Notes: generated by a model not told the origin, from the sequence alone. Shown: positions 1 through 11,817, counted from the stretch's first letter. The stretch: DNA of 64,000 nt from Fennellomyces sp. T-0311 (GCA_025266875.1 JALLLT010000012.1:868001-932000), one strand, 5' to 3'. A program made the numbers and translations.

Positions 1-117
1 TCCAGTGCTGCACATATATCTTGATCTTCACCATCTCCATGTGCAATTTCTGTAAAGTAAAATTTGAGGTTGTATTTATTAACTTTGGGGAACACCGTAC
101 CATCCAAGTTGCCATAT

Positions 118-1282
118 TTAGTCTAGGATGGAACTATATTCGCAGATGAATACTTCAAGGCGTGGAAGCTGTAATCTGATGGTTTGCTCCATATTCCAGG
201 GATCGAAATTCGCAACCACCATATGGAGTTCTTCTAGGCTTGCGCTTTGTGATTCAATCAGCGTAAAATTATCTTCATTTATGAAAAGATCAAACGACCC
301 AGGAGGCACTAAACATCATCTTCGAGATTCGAATTTGAAATGTAAAGAGACCGCAGACAGTGTACTGCTGTGGACGAGCTCATATAGCTACTAGATCTGT
401 CCCGGATACTGCTTGCTGTAGTCCACTAGAAAAAATAGCTTTGAAAGCCGATGCATAAATTCTCCATTTGGGGGTATCGATCATGAACGAATAAGCTAGC
501 AAATTCAGAGTCGGGGTGTCATCAACGTGTAGTAATTTGAGTTCAGGACAGCGATCCAAGATAGTTTCTAGAAATTCTGTTAGGCACCAGCCATATCCAA
601 GCGATAGCGATCTTAACTTGAATACTGTTGGCAGGAGAGCCGCATTATTATGTATATATTCTCCTCTGTCGTTCACCCAGATCGGGTAAGACGTACAAAT
701 CGATTCCGTAAGCATAGGACATACATGTAGCATCGTCACGAGTGGAAAAACATATTCTTCCGCCTCTCAGGGTATTGGACCACGTCTGGGTCGCAGCCAC
801 ACGTTAAAGTAAATGACAGTTGTTCCAACCTGGCCGGTTATCATTGGCAATGTGATCATAAAGCATATCAACGGATCTCTATACATGTTAGTTCAGTTGT
901 TGGTTACACTCAAACAAAAGAACGAAGTACCTACAACCCTTAATGGCTTCAAGTTGGTAAGCTTTTTGAATCTCGACGAGTTTGGCAAGAAATACAACTG
1001 GGCACAGGACGATGAAAAATAGTGTGACATTGTCAGACTTTGGGTATGTTGAGCAGTGAGCGATAGTGCAATTCTGGTCGCGGCTTTATTCAATGTTGTG
1101 TTAGTCCACCTCCATATACGGAACGTTTTCCATAAGCTCGAGTTATGGATAAGGTATTCACGCCACGACTTTGAGACAAACAAGCAGGTTATATGGGACT
1201 CCTGCTGTAAGATTGAGAAGATAATGGAGACAATTTCGATTGGAAGCAATGTGATCAAATCTTGTCGTTGGCCAGTTTGCAT
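118..1282 (-). pseudogene. Decayed F-box / leucine-rich-repeat protein gene
   Basis: Reading leftward from an ATG at 1282, the first ~60 residues form a clear F-box (LLPIEIVSIIFSIL, then FVSKSWRE), the Skp1-binding motif of SCF ubiquitin-ligase adaptors. A GT-rich donor-like stretch follows near 935, where the intact relative at 30.3 kb also has an intron. Downstream, LRR-like leucine-rich segments occur at 739-380 and 309-118. They lie in different frames and are separated by in-frame stops, and a further frame change sits near 765. An intact gene using several unseen introns cannot be excluded, but the frame changes and stops favour a relic. Only the F-box itself is secure. Its 3' end may extend past position 1. 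Confidence 0.55.
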
Positions 1283-1681
1283 TGTGTTAATCGTACGGTA
1301 ATGGCATGGCGTAATCGCGATCTATATCTGTTGACCAGGATCTTGCGATGCAGAAGGCTGATTGCCGAATTCATCCTGATTATCGCTGTCAACCATTTTT
1401 ACTGGCGGTGGGTGAAGGCGATAAAGCTTTTTCGATGGCGAATGGAAATTCGGCCGCTTGTCTTTCCGACTTTTGGCCACCCAACAGTGTGCATATAAAA
1501 CGCCGAACAAAGTGGGTCATTGAAGGGATACATTTATACGATTTTTACGTATGCTTGCTGGAATTATCAAATGGCTACTAAATAGATCTTAGTTATACAC
1601 ACTAGTTCCCATAGTAATTTCTTCCAGCAACCATGTGAACTAGAAATTGTTCGCCCTCCAGCCATATCGGAATAAATGTGT

Positions 1682-3689
1682 TTATTCCCAGGAAGCAAGC
1701 ATACGAAGCTTGAGTCCTAATCTTATTGTGAATTCCTTTAGCTTCTTTCGCGTGTCTCGGAAGAATTCATCAGGCGAAGTTATCTTGAGAAAACGAGATT
1801 TCAGGTGAAGGCACTTGAGTAATTGACAGTTGTCAAACAATAAACGTACCACTATTTCGCCCAATAGCAATGATGTGTTGTATCTGGTTTCAGCCAAAGC
1901 GAAACTCCCCAGTTTATTGTTGGCAACGACATTTCGATGAACTTGATGATGACCTGCTTTAATAAAGTGTCTCTAAAAGTGAATGCGATGTTGCTCAACG
2001 CGATGATGTCTTCCAATGCGGATAAAATCTGTTCGTCGATATAAAACTGAGATAGTTTGACAACCTGCAGAGTACACTGGGAACCAAGGGATGCATAGTC
2101 GGACAAGAATAATGGCAATTATAGCGGGCGTGCTTCCAGTTCTAGAAATTGCAGTGATTTCATTTCTTGCACTACCGTCATTAACCGTGCACCGTTCTCC
2201 TCGTAGCCTGAGAAGAAGGAGTATCCGTACGTGTACTGGATATCACAAACAATTAACTCTGGACACCATCTGAGCAACGCTGAGATGAATTCCAGCGTAT
2301 ATAAAGACATATGTAGTAAACCTATTGAACACTGTCATGTCGAGGAGCTGAATCGTAATTGTATGCAACTCTCCAACACCTGTATACGAGTACGACATAC
2401 AAATATATGGCTTTTGGAGTCACCTTGTGTGATTATAGAAGTTCAATACCTAGTTAGCTATTTCTGTGCCTCTTGACTGTGAGATTCGATATGAATAAAA
2501 GTTTAAAGGAAGAGAGACGAGACCGCTCTGTTATTGAGAGAGGGGGGATTGTTCCGTGTCTTCAGTGTCCTTGTAACTATAGATCTGGTTGAGGTCCTGA
2601 TCACCGATGATACGTGGCAGAATTTTAACATCTGGCTGCTCAATATGACTAAAACGCGGGCTGACGGTTGCCGTGATCGCGTGTATGTTTGGTACCTCTA
2701 CTGATAAATTATGTAGTTTCGGTGGATGATCCAAAAGGTTCTCTAGATACTAATTCCTTCAGATACTACCATGTAATCTTAATGTCGTGAGCTTGAGGTC
2801 ATAGTGTTGCGGCACACATATGATAGCAGTGAAGCCATAGTCCCATAGTTTCGATTCAAATGTGACAGTAGTAAGTCATGGACAGGCATTTAGAATCGGT
2901 TGAAGCGGATCAGTCAACGTGTTGCGAGTGATTTGCTGTCAAAAGTCAAAGTTGTTAACGCCTCTCCAATGCTGTATACCGTACGTGGCAATGCATCAAT
3001 CGGGCCTGGAATTCACTCTACGTGCGAAATTTGTTAGACGGGTACAAAATATGACTCGAAAAAGAAAACCTTTCACAGTCAAGCAAGTGGTTCTAGGGAA
3101 TTTCCTAAAGGAGGCATCACGGATGAAGTCAGCTTGTATATTAAACGCTACATGATCGAGTATTAGTGTTTTAACGTGGCTCCCAAAGTGTAACAATGCC
3201 AGATCCATCATAACGGATGATAAAAGTGTTGAGTTTCCTATATAGGTATGTCGTTAACCTGTGCAGAGTTAGCCATTCATACAAGCCACGTCTTGGAGAT
3301 AAAGACGCAGACAATGCGTGTTTCCCAAGATAGCAGGGAAAGGGTGTCACCAAGTAGTTCGTATGATAAAATGCTGGTCATGTCGATACGTTGAATAGTT
3401 TATGCTACTGGAACATCCCGATGTCGCGTCAGCTCCAAGTAGCCTTGATCGTACGCGCGCATCGCGCTATTTAGTTTAATATACATAAGGTACAGCTTCC
3501 CAGCCCAAATATACGTTGAATGACGCGTTGCGCATTCTCCAAAGCGAGCTCGAATTTCTCTACCTTCCTATATGCGGCGGTACGAAGGTCGTATAGTAGA
3601 CTCATGCCATCCTTGGTGTGAAGGTCAATGGCACGATTTCCCAATTCAATCGTGTTGCGGTAATGCTTCGTTGGAATACCATTTGACAT
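1682..3689 (-). pseudogene. Decayed TPR - F-box - LRR protein gene
   Basis: The fragments follow the same order as the intact gene at 33176-35273. A TPR-like helix pair comes first (3689-3500). It is broken near 3505, after which the next frame reads YIWAGKLYLMYIKLNSAMRAY, the expected continuation of the TPR. A degraded F-box (ELLGDTLSLLSWETRIVCVF) follows around 3380-3280 and runs into a stop. LRR-like pieces then follow at 3211-2996, 2734-2531, 2310-2119, 2118-1852 and 1897-1682, in several frames. At least one frameshift and several stops make this a pseudogene. The two intact F-box genes 30 kb away are its closest relatives in the window. Confidence 0.55.
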
Positions 3690-4626
3690 TGTCGGTACAG
3701 TGGCAGATTGCTGGAATCCAGGATCGTATTATGGTGATCAGTCATTGCAAAATGCCAAGAGGGTGCTGTGGCGCCGGAATGTTATCTGACCTTATATTGT
3801 GGGAGATACAGAAGAAAGCAGTGCATATACATAATCAGCGGGTTTAAGGGTATGCTCGGTACTATTACAACCAGTCATCTTGAAAAGCACATACGTGTCT
3901 TTTGATATTCTGAAACGAGTATGATTTCTTATCCTTTGTATTGCTTTTCTGTGTTAAACACTAGAATCGTTACTAACTTGTAAGAGACATACTGTTTTTC
4001 TATCATAATTCGTAAGTGTCGTTATACCATATAGCGAAAGCAGCGCTATTATCGCTTATCGATACTTATTTGTTGTTTAGTATGTGTTCACTTACTAACA
4101 ACCCCGGATTAAGCACCAACTAAAATGAATTTTTACTCACCATCATTAAGCATGACCTGTGCGAAAGACTATTTATCACTAAAGATACTAATTAAGATAA
4201 TGAATTACTCAGTAATGATCCAGTTCGGTGAGAAGTGACATATAAAGAAACGAACATGGCTAGAAAGACTACAACTTCTACAATGGCAAGAGCGGTCGAG
4301 TGAGTTTACAATTCGTGACACCTTATTCATTAAGAATACACAGTTGAAGAAGTAAGCTTCACAGTGGACGCATGGTGTTAACGTGGCCAGCTTACTCTTC
4401 CGAATGTTTTTCCATTACTGGAATAGATTTGATAGATTTAATAAGTGTATGATCCTTATAGTATTTATAGATCTGAGAATTACCCACGATCAATGCTTTG
4501 AAAAGCACAAACGAGGAAAAGAACTTCATGTGTCGGCAGAGTGCCTTTAGGATAGAGAAAAGGGCTCGATATCATTATTTGGTATCAGTTTTTATGTGCA
4601 TTCCCTGAAACATCGAGGATAATAAA
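3690..4626. other. AT-rich intergenic region
   Basis: No open frame with coding character is visible. Two isolated TTACTAA sites occur (3970-3976, 4092-4098). A palindromic AP-1-like TTACTCAGTAA is at about 4205. Single sites of this kind are expected by chance in AT-rich DNA. Confidence 0.5.
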
Positions 4627-5730
4627 TTAAAGTTTGCTTTGTTGCTCCTTAGCCTTTAGCTTTGCTTGACGCTTTCGCTCAGCTTCCTCTGCAAAAAACA
4701 GAAATATATTAGGCTAACGCTCAAGCAAAGTGACATACAACTTACCGGCAAAGCGAAGAACGGTATCCATGGACTCTTTGCTCGCCGTTCGCTCGGTCAA
4801 GCGAGCCATTTCCTCTACGTTCACCTTGAACAAGAACTCTTGTTCTGGTTGGCGGGAAAGCTTCTTGGTGGTTGCAATAGCAACAGCCGAAAATTTAGCC
4901 GCTTCCTCCGCAAGTCCAAGCACGGTTTCACGGAAGCCTTGCTCAGGATAATGACGTGAAACCATGCCTGATTCAATCATTTCTTGTGCTGAAAAGGTCC
5001 GGCCCATCAGCTAATTGCATAATTTTAGTTTTCGTTGCAACAGATTTTGGCAAAACATACCAGCATTTCGTTGGCACGGGAACGGCCCATGATTTGTGGG
5101 AACAAGTAGGACGAGCAACCTTCGGCGCAGAAGCCTATTGCAGTGACTTTAGCAATTCGCACGACACGTTTTCATGCTAAAAAAAAATTACCCAATTTCA
5201 TGAAGGGCGTGGTGAAGGTCGACGAGGGCACACAGTAAACAACATCGCAAAGAGCCAGAGTGGTAACTGCAAATCCATAGGCGGGACCATTGACGGCGGC
5301 AATCAACAGCTTGGGGAACTTGATCAGCTCATCCACAAGAGTCCTGGAAAGAATTAATTTCATGCTGATGAAATAATGGAAGGCGGGACTCACTTGACGA
5401 CGTTTCGACGTTCCGAATTTTTGGCAACACCAGCAGATGAGAAATCAGGCTTTTGCAGCTGTTGTCCTGAGCTGTAATATTTTCCTCGTCCTGTCAACAC
5501 AACCACCTTGACCAGATCCGATGTTGCTGCCCATTGCATGAAATCGAGCCAATCCTAAATGCTCATGTCAGTCAATTTGAAAGAAGTTTCACACCATTTT
5601 CGGTTTTTCAGTTTACTTTGTATGCCTCGGCGGAAAATGCGTTATAAACCTGTGGCCGGTTGAAGGCCATTTCGGTCACGCCACTTGGAAACACAGTGAT
5701 TTCAAGAGTTTCAAACTTTGGGACAGACAT
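4627..5730 (-). CDS. Peroxisomal delta3,delta2-enoyl-CoA isomerase (crotonase family)
   Basis: Enoyl-CoA isomerases move cis/trans-3 double bonds to trans-2 so that unsaturated fatty acids can enter beta-oxidation. Six exons join in frame to 275 aa: 5730-5617, 5554-5394, 5343-5192, 5134-5061, 5010-4746 and 4688-4627. Crotonase hallmarks are present: [14 protein letters not shown], then the oxyanion-hole segment [10 protein letters not shown] glutamate in CAEGCSS (about residue 147) aligns with the catalytic Glu of yeast Eci1-type isomerases. The protein ends in a basic helix and the tripeptide SKL, a canonical type-1 peroxisomal targeting signal encoded by the last small exon. The ATG at 5730 leads directly into the conserved MAFNRPxxxNAF motif. 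Hydratase activity is less likely given the conserved isomerase Glu. Confidence 0.88.
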
Positions 5731-6219
5731 GGGAAGCAAACGGGGAAGTATACCTTTGCCACGGGAGTTTATCCCATCTTTTAAACTTGAGGCAGTTTCC
5801 TGTGACTGAGCGTGCGTATTTTGCCTTAGTCAGACTTCATTCAATGGGAATCTCATAGCACAGGTTTGCTCTTTGCACTTAGTAAGACTATATTTTTTCC
5901 TGAAACGATCCTAAAGGGTAGCGCGTTGGATGTACGGCAGCCGTTGTTTGCTCAGCAATTGTATGTCATTCCTCCAAGGGTTGCTGGTGAGAAGAATGGC
6001 TGTCAGATTTTTGTGTTCGGGTTCATTTATACGCGATATTGAATTACGGTTAGATAATTACTTAGCACCAGGGAAAACGAATCACCATCCAACACAACAT
6101 CCGTAGCTACGTACACAAACTTGCTCACAGCGATCCCATAGCTTTGCAGCGCCAGACATAGCATGTTTATTAGTAACAGAGCAGAAATTATGTACAAGTT
6201 GGAGGGATGAGAGAGGGAA
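5731..6219. other. Intergenic region
   Basis: Lies between the start of the isomerase gene and the 3' end of the UBE2T-like gene, both on the minus strand, so it should hold the isomerase promoter. I see no clear TATA box, repeat or open frame. Confidence 0.4.
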
Positions 6220-8059
6220 TTAGGACTGTGATGCGTTGCTCTGGGATTTTTGTCGCTTGCTTTTGCTTAGGCTCAGTTTGTTTCGCTTACTGCTATCGAT
6301 TGTCCGTTTCTTTGGTATAAAGTCATTGTCCAAAGTCAAGTCGATAGGATCCTCAAACGAAAAGTTATCGAATGAACTTCTCCAGCCGCAGCTAACCATA
6401 TACTCTGTCGTAGAGGCAGACATAGTCGTCTTTTCATAACTGGACCTGGATGCACCACTGGCGACGTAAGAATCCTGCGATTGAACCAAAGGCGGTTTGT
6501 ACACAGCTTTGCCCTTGTCCTTCTTCACTTCTTTCTTCCCAAGCTTCGGCAGAGTAAAACGCTCTTGTTCCCTACTTTGCGCACTATTTTGGGATCCAGT
6601 CGTGTCGTCCAGATTTTCTTTTCCAATTGGTATGCTATCCATGATTTTGTTGGGCGTTGGCCGTGAGATGTTCGCTTTCTGCGATGAGCTTTCAGAAAGC
6701 ACATGCTGTTGCGATAGGGAATATTGGACAGGCGAGATCGGAAGAGTATCAGGAAGCTTGGCTTGACTCTTTTCTTCAACTGGCTCCATACCGTTGTGAG
6801 CTACACTATCTTCATTGATGGACGATACACAGCGTTCAACTCTCTGCATATCCACATCTTCAACAGGCTTGTCTTCGCTGATTGCATGTTCCGTGATGTT
6901 GGATGATGCACTGCTTTCCACATTCAATGTCTCCGTATCTCCAACTGGATCGTCGTCCCAGCCTACGTGTCCTGCACTGACGGATGGAGTATCACTTTTC
7001 GCTTCCGATACAGCTGGCTTGACATCATCAGAAACTGCAGTAGCCATGTTGCTGGAGAGTGGATCACTTTTAACTTTTAATACGACTGGCCTGTCATCAT
7101 CACAGGCCATGTCTTCGGTGGTCTCCGATGGTGCATTACTTTTCACGTCCGATATATCCACATCTTCGCCAGTTATCTCGGAGCTAGACGATGTGATGCT
7201 GCTATTCAACACATTCGAGGATTTCCCCCTTCGCTTCTTGGTGGAAAGACTTAGCTTTGACTTCTGTTTAGGACGATTGGCATTTCGTTCCAAGTTATCC
7301 GGCATCTCTGCACTCGATGATCCAGGTTTGCTCTCTTGCTTTTGCATCGTCTAAACAACTTACAAGCGTCAGATACAAACACATGCTGCACATGTCCAAC
7401 TTAACTGTGTCCTTTTTCGCCTGCTCGCCTGTGGCGTACTTCAATGTCAATTCCCTGGCCTTGCTCAGGAACAGACAATTATCGAGTCGATATTCCTGTG
7501 CCTTTTCAAACGCATGAGTTAATATTAAAAGTGAGGAATGACAATGGACCCTTACAATTTCAGCATCGAGCGGATCGTCCGGATTCGGGTTTCCCATAAG
7601 CGCACTGAGGGAAATAAGCGTGGTTGAGAGGTTCAGCGCTGGTTTCCATCCACCCTGTTCGCCCTTTTTTAGGATATCGGCGCAAATTCGTCCAGCGTCA
7701 TCGATATTGGGATGGTATATCATGGTTTTGAACTGTATTTGTGGCGGGTTGAAAGGATAGTCGTGAGGTACGCGAATCTCGAGACGAAACGTTCCTTTCT
7801 CGTATGGTGAATCAGGTGGCCCTTTGATATCTAGGAGCACGATCAATGTCATTGCGTTATACATTGTTTCGGGAATGAATTACAAGCTTCAAGGTGCGTA
7901 ATGTCGTCGTCCACTGGGAAGCACATGATTCCAGGAGGTGGGTCTCGTTCGAGATCACCTGTTTATATGCGTAGAATCATCAGCATGTATGTATGTGAGT
8001 AGTCTGCAGGACGAACCTAGCTCTCTGTTTAATCTATTCAACAGAATGGATGGCAGCAT
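6220..8059 (-). CDS. UBE2T: UBE2T-like ubiquitin-conjugating enzyme (E2) with a long disordered tail
   Basis: Five exons (8059-8017, 7958-7884, 7830-7556, 7501-7406, 7350-6220) join in frame to 539 aa. The first ~155 residues are an E2 fold: PPPGI, SPYEKGTFRLEI, YPFNPPQIQF, the YHPNI turn and the active-site cysteine in GRIC (about C89). GNPNPDDPLDAEI then matches the UBE2T family, the E2 that monoubiquitinates FANCD2 with FANCL in the Fanconi crosslink-repair pathway. The remaining ~375 residues are Ser/Thr/Asp/Glu-rich and lack a recognisable domain. Basic patches (KKRRGK near the start, KKRTIDSSKRNK near the end) look like nuclear localisation signals. Human UBE2T is only about 200 aa, so the tail is unusual. 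The last intron (donor GTTAAG, branch CTGAC) is the least certain join. Without it the E2 would end soon after position 7300. Confidence 0.8.
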
Positions 8060-8481
8060 TTCAAGGAAGTCGAAGCCAAACAGAAAGAACGCGTGCATTT
8101 ATCTCAGCTCGACTTCCACTTTCAGAACTACTGCTGAGACGCAGCTATGAATAGGTTGTCTCTCCTTATCTATGGATACGAGGCTACTTACTGGGACATA
8201 TTACGGTAATAAGATATTTCATTCTTGTTATATCGCAATCCATTGGAACATGCACGATCGACCAAATTAAAGATCACTTTACAAATCATCCTATGTATTC
8301 TATGTATCCTGCTGGTTAGCAAAAACGCATGACACTGTGAGTCAAAGGATTCAATTGATCCCCATGAATTTTTCTTAATTTACCAACGTATGTATTGGTT
8401 ACAAATATCTGTTAGGACAGTGTGCGTGTATATGAAGCGAATATGTTTATATAGGATAACAGAATACATACAGAAAAGGGC
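8060..8481. other. Intergenic region
   Basis: AT-rich spacer upstream of the UBE2T-like gene and downstream of the first OYE copy. No gene or repeat recognised. Confidence 0.4.
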
Positions 8482-9649
8482 CTACGTCTCAGTATAGTAG
8501 AAGGGATAGTCAATGTACCCCGCAGGTCCGGCAGTGTAAAATGTTTCTCGGTTATACTTGGTCAATGGCCATCCGTTCTTCAGTCGTTCAACGTAATCTG
8601 GATTTGCAAGAAACGACCTACCAACGGCAATAAGGTTTCCGGTTTCTTGCGCCACGGATTTTACTAGATCAGGGCTGGTAGTGTAGCCGCCGGCGGAAAT
8701 AAAAGGGCCCTTCCATAACATTCGGAACGGATCAAGCGAGTTTTCAAAGTCTGGGATTTTACGCACATAATCGTCGCGTGGCTCAACAAAATGGACATAT
8801 GCCAGCTTGGGGTTCAGTTTCTCGAGAATATAGCTCCACGTTGCATATGGGGTTTCATCCCAAACATCCTATATTAATTCAAGAAATTAGCATCGATTAT
8901 TTGAAACAGTATATTGAGCACTCGTAAATAAAAGCACTCACACCCAGATCACCCCATGGTGAAAATCGGTAAGCTACGCGTTCCTGGCCAATCGAATCTA
9001 CGACCGCATTTTGTATCTCGAATACTAGTCGTGTACGATTTTCTATTGATCCGCCGTATTCATCGGTTCGTTTGTTGCTCGCAGAGTTTATAAACTGGTC
9101 AATCAATAAACCGTTTGCACCATGAATTTCAACACCATCAAACCCAGCCTTGATCGCATTCTCGGCAGCAACAGCGAATTCCTGGACAATCTCCTTGATT
9201 TCGTCCCTAGTTAATTCGCGTGGAACTTCCATTGGAACTGTAAAAAGAGGCTGAGCAAAAGCATTGAATCCGGAGGCAGCAATGGCAGATGGAGCAACTG
9301 GGATTGTATTGCCTGGGTTGAGAGAAGCTGTTCCGAATCTTCCGGCATGCCAAATCTGTGCAAAGATCACTGCTCCCTTCTCGTGTACCGCATCCGTTAC
9401 TTTTTTCCATTCTTTGATTTGATCCTCAGTATATATCTCTGGAGCGCCTGGAAAAGCACCTGCACCAGGTGAGATCAGAATTCCTTCCGATATGAGCAGG
9501 CCACCAGGGGTTGCACGTTGACTATAGTATTCGACAGCAAGATCCGTAGGCGCATGCGCTTCATCGTTTCGGAATCTCGTCAATGGTGCAAGGACAACTC
9601 GGTGTTGAAGTTAGTGGTTACCAACTTTTATGGGTTCAAATATGGCCAT
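8482..9649 (-). pseudogene. Old yellow enzyme copy 1, with a nonsense codon at position 13
   Basis: OYEs are FMN-dependent, NADPH-using ene-reductases that reduce activated C=C bonds. Two exons (9649-8942, 8868-8482) cover the whole TIM barrel, about 363 codons, with LAPLTRFR, HGANGLLIDQF, RTDEYGGSIENR and the C-terminal GPAGYIDYPFY. All are intact except codon 13, TAA at 9613-9611, where both paralogs have CAA (GNHQLQHR). The next in-frame ATG is past the first hundred residues, so a functional barrel cannot start downstream. An intron covering the stop would be only ~27 nt and is unlikely. The gene is therefore either a very young pseudogene, a readthrough gene, or affected by a sequencing error. 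A TATA box and a phased TTACTAA array lie upstream. Confidence 0.82.
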
Positions 9650-9700
9650 TTAAAAGATGAACTATGCAATACTAACAGACAGTCGACCATATGTCGACCA

Positions 9701-9707
9701 TTTTATA
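9701..9707 (-). promoter_or_regulatory. TATA box of OYE copy 1
   Basis: TATAAAA on the minus strand about 52 bp before the ATG. The other two OYE copies have a TATA-like element at nearly the same distance. Confidence 0.5.
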
Positions 9708-9899
9708 TTCATGATAGGATCAGTAATTCGGAAGACATTTGTAAGCAACAGAGGCGCACACCGATGACAGTTCCAGTGGTGGGACTAGTACTACTTTTTC
9801 CATCCAATAGAACATATTGTGAAACGATTTACAAATCAAATAAATATGTGATCGCTCAATGAAAGGCTTTAAACCTGTCAAACGAACACAGCAGGAAAA

Positions 9900-9949
9900 T
9901 TAGTAATATGCAACTATAGATTACTAACGTATTACTAACATATTACTAA
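9900..9949. promoter_or_regulatory. Array of Yap1/AP-1-type sites upstream of OYE copy 1
   Basis: Four palindromic-type sites: TTAGTAA at 9900 and TTACTAA at 9921, 9932 and 9943. The last three begin exactly 11 bp apart, about one helical turn. TTACTAA is the known binding site of Yap1/Pap1 bZIP factors, and yeast OYE genes are oxidative-stress targets. The array lies about 250-300 bp before the start codon. Confidence 0.6.
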
Positions 9950-10616
9950 CAATCCTTATAGCATCTTGACTGACCACAAACCCCGTAATATATCGAATGA
10001 TTGTCAAGCTGCGGCGTCATCAGGAAAGGTACGTCGGCATGGGCGATGCTTTCATGATGCGCATAACAGTGGATATGTTCTGTACATCTTCTAATTCACT
10101 CAATTTCCATACATAACTCAGTCCTCCTATTCGTGATTTACGAATTTACTGTCTCGTATATATACCGAAAACTCAAGATTTGCGATATGCAATATTATAT
10201 ATTTTCAATATACATCAGAAGAATAGCATCCGTTATTGAATCACATAGATAATTTTATTTTGGTTTGCAGCTCATTGAGGGCATAATCACCAATAGTTCG
10301 ATCACGTGAGTTGGAAAAGGCAACTGGCTCCAAGCACCTTGAGGTTAGTGCCCAGCACTCTACCTATCTCTCACCCACTCTTTAGGAGGCCTAGAGAATT
10401 GAAACTACTAGTCCGGTGATAGATAAATTTTGCATTTATTTATTGATAATTATAACAAGGATCTGTGTAAAGCTATTTGAATATAAAACTTATTTTTACA
10501 AATATATAATCGCAAAAGGTATTTGATACATAACTTTGGTCGTTTATTTTTGCCTGGATATTCAAGAAAGAAAATCAATCAAAATATACATAATGTTTTC
10601 TATGGTAGCAAAACGT
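9950..10616. other. Intergenic region between OYE copies 1 and 2
   Basis: AT-rich sequence covering the distal promoter of OYE copy 1 and the 3' flank of OYE copy 2. No gene recognised. Confidence 0.4.
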
Positions 10617-11763
10617 TTACATCTCAATATAGAATGGGTAGTCGATGTATCCAGTGGGACCGGTTGTATAGAAAGTGTCTCGATTGTACTTGTTCAATGG
10701 CCACCCATTCTTGAGTCTCTCGACGAGATCAGGGTTTGCAGTAAAGGCTCGACCAAGGGCAATAAGGTTTCCAGTTTCCTCTACTACAGATTTCATCAAA
10801 TCAATTTTGTTGCTGTAGCCACCTGCAGAAATAAAAGGGCCTTTCCATATTTTGCGAAAAGGATCAAGCGAGTTTTCCAAGTCAGGGATCGTGTTTATGT
10901 AATCATCACGCGGTTCAACGAAATGTACATATGCCAACTTTGGGTTCAATTTTTTGAGGATATAGCCCCACGTCTCATATGGAGTTTCATCATTGACATC
11001 CTATAGTTAAAGTAAGATTCGAATGCTTCTTCACAGCCACAATAAAAATATGTACACCTTGATCAACCCATGGTGAAAATCGGAACCCAACGCGTTCAGA
11101 GCCGATCGCTTTGCTTACGTATTGTTCAACTTGCTGTGCAAACCGTGTACGATTCTCGATGGATCCGCCGTATTCGTCAGTTCGCACGTTACTTGTGGAG
11201 CTTATAAACTGGTTAATCAGCATGCTGTTTGCACCGTGAAGCTCGACGCCATCGAATCCAGCTTTGATTGCATTTTGAGCTGCCTTAACATATTCCTGAA
11301 CAATTTCCATTATTTCGTCTTTTGTCAGTTCGCGTGGAACTTCAAATGGTACTTTGCCGAATGGCGGCACAAAAATATTGGTACCACTAGCTGCAATGGG
11401 AGATGGACCAACTGGAGGAACATTTCCTGGATTAAGACGTGCTGATCCAAATCGCCCGGCATGAGTAATTTGTGCAAAGAATATTCCTCCTTTTGCATGT
11501 ACTGCATCTGTCACTTTTCTCCACGCATTTATTTGGTCTTCGGTGTATATCCCTGGGAAAGCTGGGAAGGATCCTGCACCTGGAGAGATCAAAATTCCTT
11601 CTGATATAAGTAAACCTCCAGGTGTTGCGCGTTGACTGTAAAACTCGACAAGAAGGTCTGTTGGAGCGTGTTTTTCGTCATTCCTGGATCTTGTCATTGG
11701 AGCAAGGACAACTCGATGCTGAAGTTGGTGGTTGCCGATTTTGATAGGTTCAAAGAGAGCCAT
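10617..11763 (-). CDS. Old yellow enzyme copy 2 (NADPH-dependent ene-reductase family)
   Basis: Two exons (11763-11056, 11000-10617) encode about 363 aa, with one intron at the same place as in the other two copies. Seen: LAPMTRSR (the FMN-contacting Thr), FAQITHAGRFG, the substrate-binding His/Asn pair in HGANSMLINQF, RTDEYGGSIENR, FHFVEPRDD-type segment and the C-terminal GYIDYPFY. At the position of the proton-donor Tyr of yeast OYE1 (HSANGYLL) this copy has Met. No signal or organelle sequence is evident, so it is probably cytosolic. Its upstream region is interrupted by a 759-bp transposon that separates it from a phased TTACTAA array. Confidence 0.9.
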
Positions 11764-11810
11764 TTAAAGTAACTTTACTGTACTGATAATAGTCGTCAAT
11801 GCAACTACCG

Positions 11811-11817
11811 TTTTATA
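11811..11817 (-). promoter_or_regulatory. TATA box of OYE copy 2
   Basis: TATAAAA on the minus strand about 48 bp before the ATG at 11763, matching the spacing in the other OYE copies. Confidence 0.5.

Noticed and set aside
3970..4098. TTACTAA sites near the decayed TPR-F-box gene as a control array
   Set aside because: Two isolated sites 122 bp apart without phasing; that density is expected by chance in AT-rich DNA.
9588..9622. An intron that would remove the OYE1 stop codon
   Set aside because: The only GT-AG pair around it is about 27 nt long and would delete the conserved HQLQHR segment present in both paralogs.
10523..11006. Plus-strand frames of 63 and 156 codons
   Set aside because: Antisense to exon 2 of OYE copy 2.
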